Assembly: GCF_003860135.1 (NCBI RefSeq)
Contig: NZ_RQYN01000023.1
Span: 1 to 44,234 of the forward strand
Direction: 5' to 3'
Origin: Tannerella forsythia
GTDB lineage: Bacteria > Bacteroidota > Bacteroidia > Bacteroidales > Tannerellaceae
DNA: 44,234 nucleotides
Shown here: positions 9,167 to 17,923 of the stretch, in pieces
Layout: each line of letters begins with the position of its first letter
How positions within the stretch are numbered: position 1 is the stretch's first letter
The notes under the pieces: generated by a model
Seen by the model: only the letters and a program-made list of their open reading frames with translations
Told to the model about the DNA's origin: nothing
Databases searched by the model: none
Position numbers and translations under genes: made by a program

Positions 9167-10207
9167 ATGAAGATCGCATATTGGGTGGTGTTTTTGGGGA
9201 TTGCTTCGTGTGTGAACCGGAGCGTGGTATCGGTAGAGGAAACGAGCGAAGCCTCTCTTTCGGAGATTGCGGAACATGTGGTAGCTATTCCGCTGGAGAC
9301 GAATGAACGGTGCCGGATGGGGCACGTAGATGCGGTGAAACGTGCCGGGAACGAATTCTTTATGCTCAGCAACCGGAAGCTTTATCGTTTCGATCGTGAA
9401 GGGCGGTTTCTCAGCCGCATCGCTTCGGACGAGGACGGACGCGATTCAGCCATCCGCGATTTTGCGGTAGATCCGCAGCGCGGACAGGTCGTGGCCATCG
9501 ACACGTGTGGGAATGCGCTGTTTTTTACATACGACGGAACTCTGATTCGTCGCAAAGCTCTTGCCGACAAGCCGTGGCAGAGTCTGCTGAAGATCGCGTA
9601 TCACGACGGACACTTTTGGGCAACGACCGAGCAATGCGCTACCTCGGCATCGGGCGGGGAGAGGAAGATCGAGAAGTGGCTCTATCGACTCGATGCGTCG
9701 TTCGATGTGGTGGACGGCACACCGTTGTGCGACGTCGATTTAAAACGTTTTCACCTGAGTAGTCATTTTGAGCCTGAGTTATGCGTATCTCCACACGGAC
9801 TGTATGCCTACACCGCTTCGTATGAGCCGGAAAAACTGTTGGCCGACACGCTCGCCCTGATCGAGGGCAATGGACTGAAAAAGATTTTGCATGCCTCGAC
9901 TGACTATCCCGTCCCGATGCTGCCTTTCCGTTTTGGACAACGTTTCCTGATGGCATCGAACGGAAAAAACGGAGAGGAAAGCTACTATTTCTATTGCTAC
10001 GACCAGCTTGAACAGCGTGCGTTTCGGTTGAAGAACGGCTTTACGGACGACTTCTATCAAACAGGCCATGTGCCCGACCTGCAAGCACTCGATGTGTATT
10101 GCAACGAGTTCTGCTATTGTCGTTCGGGGCAAGCTGTCTCTCGCTTATGCCCCGAACGCGCGGCAACAGATAATCCCGTATTATTTTTGGTACGCCTGAA
10201 AGCATGA
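9167..10207 (+). CDS. 6-bladed beta-propeller lipoprotein
   Basis: A 346-residue predicted lipoprotein with a short signal peptide ending in the lipobox LGIASC (Cys15). The body has the spaced hydrophobic and aromatic strands of the Bacteroidetes 6-bladed beta-propeller (NHL-like) lipoproteins, with landmarks VVAIPLETNERCRMGHVDAVKR, FFMLSNRKLYRFDREGRFLSRI and IRDFAVDPQRGQVVAID. Such proteins are often cell-surface or periplasmic, with unknown ligands. It begins 26 bases after the 21-bp repeat array, so any promoter must lie in or next to the array. It converges on rseP with a 29-base gap. Confidence 0.8.
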   Translation: MKIAYWVVFLGIASCVNRSVVSVEETSEASLSEIAEHVVAIPLETNERCRMGHVDAVKRAGNEFFMLSNRKLYRFDREGRFLSRIASDEDGRDSAIRDFAVDPQRGQVVAIDTCGNALFFTYDGTLIRRKALADKPWQSLLKIAYHDGHFWATTEQCATSASGGERKIEKWLYRLDASFDVVDGTPLCDVDLKRFHLSSHFEPELCVSPHGLYAYTASYEPEKLLADTLALIEGNGLKKILHASTDYPVPMLPFRFGQRFLMASNGKNGEESYYFYCYDQLEQRAFRLKNGFTDDFYQTGHVPDLQALDVYCNEFCYCRSGQAVSRLCPERAATDNPVLFLVRLKA

Positions 10208-10236
10208 AAGCAGCGCTTCCCTTACCCCTTTCCGTG

Positions 10237-11556
10237 TTAACGGGAGAAATAACGGAAGATATCGTTGCCGTTGGCGTAAATAAGCAGTCCGAAGAGAAGG
10301 ATCATCCCGGCAATCTGCGCGTATTCGAGGAACTTTTCACTCGGTTTGCGTCGCGTCACCACCTCGTAGATCAGGAACATGATATGTCCGCCGTCCAGCG
10401 CGGGGATGGGAAGAATATTCATAAACGCCAGAATGATACTCAGGAAAGCCGTTCGCATCCAGAACACCTGCCAGTTCCATTCGGCCGGGAAAAGACTGCC
10501 GAGCGTCCCGAAGCCGCCGATCGAAGAAGCGCCCTCTTTCGTAAAGACATATTTCATATCGCTCACGTAGCCTTTCAACGTCGTGATACCGAGATTCACC
10601 CCGGCCGGGAACGACGAAAAGAAGCCGTACCGCACAGTGGTCATCTCATAAAGCGAAGCCGGCATTTTCATATGAACGCCGATGCGACCGAGCGAGTCGA
10701 CCGGTACGGTCAGCGCCATCTCCGCGCCGTCACGCACGACGCCGATACGCACCGTCTGTCCGCGATACGCATACAGCGCTTCTCTTGCTTCGAGCGACAT
10801 GACTGCCAGAGAATCACCGACCGACACGACACGGTCGCCCGCCCATACTCCGGCCTCCTTCGCCGACGGACTTACCACCTCTTCGATGACCATCGGGAAG
10901 CGATAGTCCGCAAATCCGTCTTTATTCCGAAGCAGCCGTTGCATCATATCGGCCGGGATCGTGATCGTCACCTCCTGACCTTCGCGGAGCACGGTTACCG
11001 ACTGCGCGTTGACTACCTGACGGAAGTTGTGCTCGTTGAGGCGTAGCAGCTCTTCGCCGTCGGCACGAAGAAGAATATCACCGTCTTTGAAACCGACTTC
11101 CTTGAACGTCGCGCTGTAATACATGCCGTCCGTCGCGTTCTTAAGCGGCAGGTACGTATCTCCCCACGTGAAAAGCACCATCGAATAGATGAAGAGTGCC
11201 AGCAGGAAGTTGAATAATACGCCACCGACCATGATCAGCAGGCGCTGTGCGGACGACTTGGAACGGAATTCCCATGGTTGCGGCGGCTGCGCCATCTGCT
11301 CCTTGTCCATCGACTCGTCGATCATCCCGGCAATCTTGCAATATCCGCCGAGTGGCAACCACCCGAGACCATACTCCGTATCGCTGTTTTTAGGTTTGAA
11401 TTTGAAGATCGAAAACCACGGGTCGAAAAAAAGGTAAAACTTGTCGACACGTACTTTGAAGAGCCGTGCAAAGAGAAAATGCCCGAACTCATGTACTAAT
11501 ACCAGAATCGATAAACTTAAAATCAGCTGTAAGGCCTTAATCAAAAATATTTCCAT
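10237..11556 (-). CDS. rseP: RseP-type site-2 protease
   Basis: Inner-membrane zinc metalloprotease (family M50) that cuts substrates such as anti-sigma factors and remnant signal peptides within the membrane. It has 439 residues. The first membrane helix carries HEFGH (His22, Glu23, His26), and the last part carries NILPIPALDGGH with the third zinc ligand Asp. The central region contains the PDZ domains (for example VSPSAKEAGVWAGDRVVSVGD). It is the last gene of the DUF4290-murA-rimM-M23-dxr-rseP operon, 99 bases after dxr. No anti-sigma gene is adjacent, so its specific targets are unknown. Confidence 0.95.
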   Translation of the reverse strand: MEIFLIKALQLILSLSILVLVHEFGHFLFARLFKVRVDKFYLFFDPWFSIFKFKPKNSDTEYGLGWLPLGGYCKIAGMIDESMDKEQMAQPPQPWEFRSKSSAQRLLIMVGGVLFNFLLALFIYSMVLFTWGDTYLPLKNATDGMYYSATFKEVGFKDGDILLRADGEELLRLNEHNFRQVVNAQSVTVLREGQEVTITIPADMMQRLLRNKDGFADYRFPMVIEEVVSPSAKEAGVWAGDRVVSVGDSLAVMSLEAREALYAYRGQTVRIGVVRDGAEMALTVPVDSLGRIGVHMKMPASLYEMTTVRYGFFSSFPAGVNLGITTLKGYVSDMKYVFTKEGASSIGGFGTLGSLFPAEWNWQVFWMRTAFLSIILAFMNILPIPALDGGHIMFLIYEVVTRRKPSEKFLEYAQIAGMILLFGLLIYANGNDIFRYFSR

Positions 11557-11655
11557 AAAATCTATTCCTTATTATTTGTTTTTTGTTTGTTCAATCGATG
11601 TCAGCAGACAGATACCAGAGGTTTCTACCCGGGCTTTTTTGACTACCTGACATTT

Positions 11656-12810
11656 TCACCTGTTTAAAAACTCCGCTGCGATCCGTCGCGCTTCGGCATC
11701 GGTTTGTACATAATCCTCATACGTCGGTCGGGCGACGAATGTCGCTCGCTCCATCGTTCGGGCGATTACGTCGCTCATCTCCAAAAAACCTGCTCGCTCT
11801 TCGAGAAAAGCGGCTACGGCGACTTCGTTGGCCGCGTTGAGAATGCACGGCATGTTACCTCCCTTACGGATAGCCTCGAAGGCATACGCCAAATTACGGA
11901 AACGCTTCATATCGGGCTCTTCGAATGTGAGCGAGGCGTACTGCCGGAAGTCCAGTCGCGGCATCGCGTTTTTCAGACGCCTCGGATACGACAGTGCGTA
12001 CGCGATGGGCAATTTCATATCAGGTAATCCCAGTTGGGCCAGTACCGCACCGTCTTCGAACTGCACCATCGAATGAATGATCGACTGCGGATGCACTACG
12101 ACTCCGATCCGTTCGGGCGGGAGATTGAACAACCATCGCGCCTCGATCATCTCGAAGCCTTTGTTCATCATCGAGGCCGAATCGATGGTTACCTTGGCTC
12201 CCATATCCCAATTGGGATGACGAAGTGCCTGGTCTCTTGTAACTGTCGCCAGCTCGTCGAGTGTTTTCGTGCGGAACGGACCTCCGGAAGCCGTCAGCCA
12301 TATTTTTTCCAGCGGATTGTCCCACGTTCCCGAGAGACATTGGAAGATGGCCGAATGCTCGGAGTCGACCGGCAATATCGGTGCATTCTTTTCTTTGGCC
12401 AGTGTCGTGATCAGTTCGCCCGCGACGACGAGGGTTTCCTTGTTGGCCAGTGCGATCACTTTTCCGGCTTCGAGGGCGGCGATGGTCGGACGCAAGCCCG
12501 CATACCCCACCAGCGCCGTGAGTACCATATCGATCGGCTCCATCTGTACGACTTGCGCGATGGCGTCGACGCCTGCCCACACCTTCACGGGCCAATCGGC
12601 AAGCGCCTCTTTTAATTCGGGATAGTGCTGTTCGTTGGCAATCACAACGACTTCGGGCATGAAGCGGCGTGCTTGACGGATCAGCAAATCGACCTGATGA
12701 TGAGCGGTGAGCGCATACACCTCAAACTCGTCGGGATGTTCGCTGACGACTTCAAGCGCCTGCGTTCCGATCGAACCGGTCGATCCTAATATAGCGAGTC
12801 TTCTTTTCAT
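11656..12810 (-). CDS. dxr: 1-deoxy-D-xylulose 5-phosphate reductoisomerase
   Basis: Catalyses the NADPH-dependent conversion of DXP to 2-C-methyl-D-erythritol 4-phosphate in the MEP isoprenoid pathway; it is the target of fosmidomycin. The start at 12810 (MKRRLAILGSTGSIGTQ) places the NADPH motif GSTGSIG at the N terminus as in the family and leaves a 2-base gap after the M23 peptidase gene. An in-frame ATG at 12861 would overlap that gene. The product is 384 residues. Active-site landmarks are VDSEHSAIFQCL, TASGGPFR, HPNWDMGAKVTIDSASMMNKGFE and EVAVAAFL. Followed by rseP in the same operon. Confidence 0.97.
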   Translation of the reverse strand: MKRRLAILGSTGSIGTQALEVVSEHPDEFEVYALTAHHQVDLLIRQARRFMPEVVVIANEQHYPELKEALADWPVKVWAGVDAIAQVVQMEPIDMVLTALVGYAGLRPTIAALEAGKVIALANKETLVVAGELITTLAKEKNAPILPVDSEHSAIFQCLSGTWDNPLEKIWLTASGGPFRTKTLDELATVTRDQALRHPNWDMGAKVTIDSASMMNKGFEMIEARWLFNLPPERIGVVVHPQSIIHSMVQFEDGAVLAQLGLPDMKLPIAYALSYPRRLKNAMPRLDFRQYASLTFEEPDMKRFRNLAYAFEAIRKGGNMPCILNAANEVAVAAFLEERAGFLEMSDVIARTMERATFVARPTYEDYVQTDAEARRIAAEFLNR

Positions 12811-12812
12811 TT

Positions 12813-13691
12813 TTAAAATGCAATGTATTCTTCGGGATTGACGGAAGCGCCTTTGTACCACAACTCGAAATGCAGATGGGGGCCGGTAGACAGTTCGCCT
12901 GTATTGCCTACCAGCGCAATGGCTTCGCCGGCCACGACATATTGTCCGATCTCCTTCAACAGGGAGTGATTATGTTTATAGACCGAGATGAATCCGTTCC
13001 GGTGCTGCAACGTGATCACATTGCCGAATTCCGTATCGTAGCCTGTGTAAATCACCGTGCCGTCGAGTGTGGCCAGAACGCTTTCCTTTGGTCCGGCTAC
13101 GAGATCTACCCCATAATGACGATTCTCCAGATCGTAATGTGCCGAGATGGTCCCGTTCACTGGCTTATAGAAAAATACGTTGTCGGTCAGGCGAGGCGTA
13201 TTGCTGAAAGCCGTGAGGTTATATTTTTCTTCCTGCTCGTAGTGTTTGATGAATTCTTCTTCCGTCTTCGAACGGGGTATATTGTAATCCGCCTTGATAA
13301 ACGCGGCCGAATCTGTGGCGTGTACCGAGTCGATCGTCATCGTTCCGCTCATAATGGCCGTGACATTTCTCAGGTAGAGCGACTGTTTTCTTAACGCGGC
13401 ATCTAACGAGTCGGCGCGAATCGCGCTTTGCACAATCGCTTGACGCACCTCGGCATCCAGATAACCGGGCAAATAGTTCCGTATGGGAGTCGTGATGATG
13501 ATTAACGACGTGATCGTAATCATGAAAAGCGCGAAAAGGCAGACGGCCGAGAAGAACCACAATTGCGATACGCGACAGTTCCATACTTCTTCCAACGTCG
13601 ATTCGTTAATGAAAGACAGCTTATATTTAAAACGAACCTTTTTCCAGAACGACTTCTTCTTGTTCTTTAGTTCTTTTTTCTTTTTGCTCAT
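12813..13691 (-). CDS. M23 family peptidase (LytM domain), membrane-anchored
   Basis: A 292-residue protein with a Lys-rich cytoplasmic N terminus, one membrane helix (about 45-69) and a periplasmic C-terminal peptidase domain. Zinc-binding motifs are HYGVD (His192, Asp196) and HLHFE (His272, His274), so the domain is expected to be an active peptidoglycan endopeptidase or a close relative. A charged, partly helical linker joins the two. It lies 4 bases after rimM and 2 bases before dxr, within the envelope operon. A role in cell-wall remodelling during growth or division is inferred from family and context. Confidence 0.92.
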   Translation of the reverse strand: MSKKKKELKNKKKSFWKKVRFKYKLSFINESTLEEVWNCRVSQLWFFSAVCLFALFMITITSLIIITTPIRNYLPGYLDAEVRQAIVQSAIRADSLDAALRKQSLYLRNVTAIMSGTMTIDSVHATDSAAFIKADYNIPRSKTEEEFIKHYEQEEKYNLTAFSNTPRLTDNVFFYKPVNGTISAHYDLENRHYGVDLVAGPKESVLATLDGTVIYTGYDTEFGNVITLQHRNGFISVYKHNHSLLKEIGQYVVAGEAIALVGNTGELSTGPHLHFELWYKGASVNPEEYIAF

Positions 13692-13695
13692 AACG

Positions 13696-14217
13696 TTAAT
13701 TCAAATCTAAAATCCCTTCCGGCAACGATACGATCATGCGTTTGCCTTGCTCATCGATGGAACAAATCATCTCTTCGGCCATCGGAATCAATCGTTCTTT
13801 GCCCTGATCATCGACACGGAACACAATATTGGCTGTGGATTCGTCTACATCGGCTACCGTCCCGATTTCGCCCAACACTTCGTCGGTCAACATATAACCG
13901 ATAAAACGCGTCCATGATTCGTTATCATCATCTTCCGGCAATGCATCGGCAGGATAATAAACCGTTCGGTTGGTAAATTTCTTCGCTGTGGTTTCATCGT
14001 TTACTCCCTCCAGCTTCACCAACAGAGACGATGTACTTTTTGATCGGAATGATTCGACAAAAAACGGCACCCAAATACCGTCCATCTCACAAACCACATA
14101 CGGGTTGTCCGTGTCTTCAAATAGCCTGTTGTAATTGGTGACTAATGTCAGTTCGCCTTTAATACCATGCGGTTTGGCAAATTGTCCGATCGTTGCGATG
14201 TCTTCTTTTCGTATCAT
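13696..14217 (-). CDS. rimM: Ribosome maturation factor RimM
   Basis: Assembly factor for the head of the 30S subunit; binds ribosomal protein S19. It has 173 residues from the start at 14217 (MIRKEDIATIGQFAKPHGIKGEL), chosen because the GQFAKPHGIKGE motif normally begins near residue 10 and because the longer start at 14253 would run into murA. The N-terminal RimM barrel is followed by a PRC-barrel domain (about 95-173, RFIGYMLTDEVLGEIGTVADVDE). It sits 17 bases after murA in the same operon. Confidence 0.93.
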   Translation of the reverse strand: MIRKEDIATIGQFAKPHGIKGELTLVTNYNRLFEDTDNPYVVCEMDGIWVPFFVESFRSKSTSSLLVKLEGVNDETTAKKFTNRTVYYPADALPEDDDNESWTRFIGYMLTDEVLGEIGTVADVDESTANIVFRVDDQGKERLIPMAEEMICSIDEQGKRMIVSLPEGILDLN

Positions 14218-14234
14218 GCGTCCACCTCCGTTTC

Positions 14235-15539
14235 TTACATTCTCGTAATGCAAGCGCCAAGCTTGTTCAGCCGTTTGTCGATTTGCTCATACCCCCGGTC
14301 GATCTGTTCGATGTTGTCGATACGGCTCGTCCCTTCGGCACTCATGGCGGCAATCAGCAGCGCGATACCGGCGCGAATGTCAGGCGAAGCCATTCTCGCA
14401 CCGCGCAGTTTGAAACGGTTACCCAGCCCGATGACAGTTGCCCGATGAGGATCGCACAAAATGATTTGCGCGCCCATATCGATCAGTTTATCGACAAAGA
14501 ACAGGCGGCTTTCAAACATTTTTTGATGGATCAGCACGCTGCCGGTGGCTTGTGTGGCTACGACGAGCAAGACACTCAGCAAATCGGGTGTCAATCCCGG
14601 CCAGGGCGCATCGGCAATCGTCATGATCGAACCGTCGATAAACGTCTCTATCTCGTACGAATCATGAGCAGGCACATGTATATCGTCACCTTCCTGTTCT
14701 ACCCGGATGCCTAACCGACGAAAAGAGGCGGGAATAATACCCAAATGGTCAAAACCGGTATTTCGGATCAACAAACCGGAACCGGTCATCGCGGCCATCC
14801 CGATGAAACTGCCAACCTCGATCATATCCGGCAAAATCGTGTGTGTGGTCCCTTTCAACGAAGAGACCCCTTCGACCGTCAGCAGGTTGGATCCGATCCC
14901 CGAAATACGTGCGCCCATGCGATTGAGCATAACCGAGAGCTGTTGGATATACGGTTCACAAGCGGCATTATAAATGGTGGTAACGCCTTCGGCAAGCACG
15001 GCAGCCATCAGAATATTGGCCGTACCTGTCAGAGAGGCTTCGTCGAGCAGCATATAGGCGCCGCGTAGCTTTTCGGTACGGATGTCGCTCAACTGTCTGG
15101 CTCTGTCGTAACGGATGTTCGCTCCTAATTTGCGAAAACCGAGCAGATGCGTATCGAGTCGTCTCCGCCCGATCTTGTCGCCGCCGACATTCGGCAGGAC
15201 GGCTCGTCCGAACCGGGCCAGCAACGGACCGGTCATCATCACAGAACCGCGCAACGAAGCCGCACGCTGCATGAACTCGTCCGTTTCAATATATTTCAGA
15301 TCGATCGTATCTGCCTGAAACGTATACGCAGTGGCAGACTGTCGCTCGACCTTCACTCCCATATCGCGTAGCAACGCGATCAGGTTATGAATATCAAGAA
15401 TATCGGGGATGTTGCGGATTTCTACTTTCTCGGATGTCATCAGTACGGCACAAATCACTTGCAAGGCTTCGTTCTTCGCACCTTGAGGCGTTATTTCGCC
15501 TTGTAATTTGTGTCCTCCCTCTATGACAAACGAACTCAT
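14235..15539 (-). CDS. murA: UDP-GlcNAc 1-carboxyvinyltransferase, Asp in place of catalytic Cys
   Basis: First committed step of peptidoglycan synthesis: transfers enolpyruvate from PEP to UDP-GlcNAc. It has 434 residues with the EPSP-synthase-like fold; the substrate motif AKNE is at residues 21-24. In the loop GPLLARFGRAVLPNVGGDKIG, residue 121 is Asp where E. coli MurA has Cys115. Cys-to-Asp at this site is known in other bacteria to leave the enzyme active but insensitive to fosfomycin. The start codon overlaps the stop of the DUF4290 gene as ATGA, which suggests translational coupling. rimM follows 17 bases downstream. Confidence 0.96.
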   Translation of the reverse strand: MSSFVIEGGHKLQGEITPQGAKNEALQVICAVLMTSEKVEIRNIPDILDIHNLIALLRDMGVKVERQSATAYTFQADTIDLKYIETDEFMQRAASLRGSVMMTGPLLARFGRAVLPNVGGDKIGRRRLDTHLLGFRKLGANIRYDRARQLSDIRTEKLRGAYMLLDEASLTGTANILMAAVLAEGVTTIYNAACEPYIQQLSVMLNRMGARISGIGSNLLTVEGVSSLKGTTHTILPDMIEVGSFIGMAAMTGSGLLIRNTGFDHLGIIPASFRRLGIRVEQEGDDIHVPAHDSYEIETFIDGSIMTIADAPWPGLTPDLLSVLLVVATQATGSVLIHQKMFESRLFFVDKLIDMGAQIILCDPHRATVIGLGNRFKLRGARMASPDIRAGIALLIAAMSAEGTSRIDNIEQIDRGYEQIDKRLNKLGACITRM

Positions 15540-16144
15540 CGGTTTTTTCGGAACTGCTTTTTGCTCTGATTCTGCGGGCGATTCTGGGCTTGTACGACCT
15601 CACGGTTGTCAATCAGTTTGTAGTGCTCTTCGTTCAATACGATCAGATCATCGGATAATTCGGCCAAATCGCTCAGGATCTTCCGGTCTGTTACGGTATC
15701 TTTGTTCCAGATGATAAACGTTTTCTTCATGTGATTGGCCAGCATTCTTACCAAGACGTCTTTTTCCGGACTGTTTTCTTTCTCCGTCGTTTTCCGGATC
15801 ATCTGTTCCAATATCTTTCCGTAATGACGGTAGCGGATGCGTGAGTCGCCATACGGCAGACGAGGCGGACGGCTATACAGATTTTCTTTTTGGATTATTT
15901 CGTATGGGTAGTCCACATCAAGTTTAAAATCAGACATAATGGCTAAATGATCCCACAGAATATGTTTGAAGTCATTGACATCTCTCAGATGCGGAAACAG
16001 ATTTCCCATGATACTGATAATCGCGTTGGCGCATCGGTTACGTTCTTCCCGATCTTCAATCGTTACACAATGATCGACCATGTTTTGAATATGACGTCCG
16101 TATTCAGGCAACGCCAGTCGTTTCTCTGTCGTGTTATATTTCAT
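15536..16144 (-). CDS. DUF4290 domain-containing protein
   Basis: A 202-residue cytosolic protein of a Bacteroidetes-specific family with no established function. The start at 16144 (MKYNTTEKRLALPEYGRHIQNMV) was chosen because the family begins there and a -7 box lies 30 bases upstream; the open frame continues further but into the thiC promoter and gene. The N-terminal two-thirds is helical with conserved charged residues, and the end is Gln/Asn/Lys-rich (NRPQNQSKKQFRKNR). It heads the operon containing murA, with which it shares an ATGA overlap, so a link to cell-wall synthesis is plausible by context only. Confidence 0.88.
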   Translation of the reverse strand: MKYNTTEKRLALPEYGRHIQNMVDHCVTIEDREERNRCANAIISIMGNLFPHLRDVNDFKHILWDHLAIMSDFKLDVDYPYEIIQKENLYSRPPRLPYGDSRIRYRHYGKILEQMIRKTTEKENSPEKDVLVRMLANHMKKTFIIWNKDTVTDRKILSDLAELSDDLIVLNEEHYKLIDNREVVQAQNRPQNQSKKQFRKNR

Positions 16145-16173
16145 TTTTAATACTGAATATGATAATGTGGCGG

Positions 16174-16181
16174 CAAAAGTA
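16174..16181 (-). promoter_or_regulatory. Bacteroidetes -7 box for the DUF4290-murA operon
   Basis: The minus strand reads TACTTTTG, matching TAnnTTTG, 30 bases before the DUF4290 start codon. No clear -33 box was found at standard spacing. Confidence 0.5.
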
Positions 16182-16300
16182 GCTATTTTTCGCGGATAAA
16201 AAGCATCCAAGTCGTTTAATATTCGTGCAAATATTTGTATAAAAGTAAATATTTTTCTTGGATAACGCCTGTTTGTAACGGAACTTTTATATTTTCTGCT

Positions 16301-16308
16301 TATTTTTG
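16301..16308 (+). promoter_or_regulatory. Bacteroidetes -7 box for the ThiC-like gene
   Basis: TATTTTTG matches TAnnTTTG, 50 bases before the ATG at 16358. A TTTG at 16272-16275 is 25 bases upstream, slightly longer than the usual spacing. I found no TPP riboswitch core (CTGAGA ... ACCTGATC) in this leader. Confidence 0.45.
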
Positions 16309-16357
16309 TCTCGTCAAAAAAATAATCATCCATACATAACATAAAACAAAAGCAAAT

Positions 16358-17905
16358 ATGGCGATGAGCACAAAGCATACAGCCCCTTTTGCGGGCAAAG
16401 TTTATATTTCCGGCAAGATCGACAAAGTTCATGTCGGGATGAAGCAAGTCCAGCTGTCCGACACGATCGTGGTCGATGCAGAGGGTGCGCAGACGGTCAA
16501 ACCCAATAGTCCGGTCACGCTTTATGATACGTCCGGCCCGTATTCCGATCCGCGGTATATTCCTTATATGGCCAAAGGGATACCGCGCATACGGGAAGAG
16601 TGGTACGGACGCCGAAAAGATATTGTGATTCGGGAAGGAAAGGTGTCTCCAGGCCCGAAGAAAAAAGGCGCATTTCCGGTGACAAAGCCTGTTTTTCATG
16701 CTCGTAACGAAAGAAATATCTCACAAATGAGCTATGCCAAAAAGCGAGTTATCACCCCGGAGATGGAATACGTGGCGATCCGTGAAAATCAGCAGGTCGA
16801 AGCTTTAGGTTTGAAATCATACATCACGCCCGATTTCGTGCGCAGAGAAGTCGCATCGGGACGTGCCATTATCCCGGCCAACATCAATCATCCGGAGGCC
16901 GAGCCGATGATTATCGGGCAGCGTTTCCTCGTAAAAATCAATATGAACTTCATTCCTTCGGGCGAAGGCTATGAAAGGGATACCATGCGGATGACCGAAT
17001 ATTGTCGTTTGGGTGCCGATATGCTGACGGACTTATCCGACACGGTCGAGAGCAAGCAAAACCGGGATTGGCTGTTGCGTAACTGCCCGGTACCGATTTG
17101 TACCAGCCCGCTGCATGAGGCATTGGCACAAGCCGGAGGAGAACCGGCCGACATTACGTGGTCGATTTTCCGCGATACACTGATCAAACAGATGGAGCAA
17201 GGAGTCGATGTCATCGCAATCCATGCGGCCATGCACCGTAAACACCTGAATCTGGCCGAGAATCGTTTGACACATCTCGCTTCGCGAAGCGGATCGATTC
17301 TGAGTCGTTGGATGCAAGCGCACAAACAGGAAAATTTCCTTTATACGTATTTCGATGAGATTTGCGAAATCCTCCGAACCTACGACGCCGTGCTGTCTAT
17401 CGGTAGCGGACTGCGTCCGGGCTCTATCTATGACGCTAATGATCGGGCACAGTTTGCCGAACTGTCCGAAATGCGCGACCTGACCGAGAGAGCCTGGAAA
17501 CAGTATGTGCAGACGATGACCGAGGGGCCGGGACATGTGCCGATGAACAAAATCGAAGCCAATGTGAAGGAACAGTTGTATGTCTGCAAAGGTGCCCCAT
17601 TCTTCACACCGGGCATGAAAACGACCGATATCGCCGGTAAGTACGATTACATCGCCTCGGCCATCGGTAGCGCGCAGGTGGCTTGGTACGGAGCGTCGCT
17701 CATCGGCGGCAGCACACGACAGGAATACCGGGAGCGACCGACGGGTGAAGAGGTGCAAGCCAGCATTATCGCTCATAAAATTGCCGCACATGCGGCCGAT
17801 CTGGCCAAAGGTCATCCCGGAGCGCAGGTGCGCGACAATGCGCTGGGTAAGGCACGTAAAGAAGGACGTATGGAAGATATTTACGCCCTTTCTTTCGGAT
17901 GGTAA
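16358..17905 (+). CDS. ThiC-like protein lacking Fe-S and second metal ligands
   Basis: Clearly homologous to phosphomethylpyrimidine synthase (ThiC): ITPEMEYVAIREN (132-144), GRAIIPANINHPEAEPMIIG (168-187), ENFLYTYFDEICEIL (325-339), GLRPGSIYDAND, EGPGHVPM (389-396) and HKIAAHAADLAKGHPGAQVRDNAL (473-496) are kept. It has 515 residues and ends at MEDIYALSFGW, before the C-terminal CxxCx4C segment that binds the radical-SAM [4Fe-4S] cluster. The metal-site segment normally CYVTPKEHLGLP is here GGSTRQEYRERP, with Tyr instead of the second metal-binding His. The GNSAV segment is also replaced (MNFIPSGEG). Only 18 bases separate the stop from tex, and no cysteine motif remains there. It is unlikely to perform the ThiC reaction; a changed function or a decayed paralogue are both possible. 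No other thi genes are nearby. Confidence 0.85.
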   Translation: MAMSTKHTAPFAGKVYISGKIDKVHVGMKQVQLSDTIVVDAEGAQTVKPNSPVTLYDTSGPYSDPRYIPYMAKGIPRIREEWYGRRKDIVIREGKVSPGPKKKGAFPVTKPVFHARNERNISQMSYAKKRVITPEMEYVAIRENQQVEALGLKSYITPDFVRREVASGRAIIPANINHPEAEPMIIGQRFLVKINMNFIPSGEGYERDTMRMTEYCRLGADMLTDLSDTVESKQNRDWLLRNCPVPICTSPLHEALAQAGGEPADITWSIFRDTLIKQMEQGVDVIAIHAAMHRKHLNLAENRLTHLASRSGSILSRWMQAHKQENFLYTYFDEICEILRTYDAVLSIGSGLRPGSIYDANDRAQFAELSEMRDLTERAWKQYVQTMTEGPGHVPMNKIEANVKEQLYVCKGAPFFTPGMKTTDIAGKYDYIASAIGSAQVAWYGASLIGGSTRQEYRERPTGEEVQASIIAHKIAAHAADLAKGHPGAQVRDNALGKARKEGRMEDIYALSFGW

Positions 17906-17923
17906 AGCCTTTGTAACATACGC

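Noticed and set aside
10204..11046. Plus-strand open frame of 280 codons opposite rseP
   Set aside because: Rich in Arg/His with no recognisable domain, and lies entirely antisense to a well-supported rseP gene; a codon-bias shadow.
16145..16357. Possible TPP riboswitch upstream of the ThiC-like gene
   Set aside because: The conserved core segments (CTGAGA and ACCTGATC-like) are absent from the leader.
15536..16699. Longer 387-codon version of the DUF4290 gene
   Set aside because: The extra 185 codons run through the intergenic promoter region and antisense to the ThiC-like gene; the family start is at 16144.
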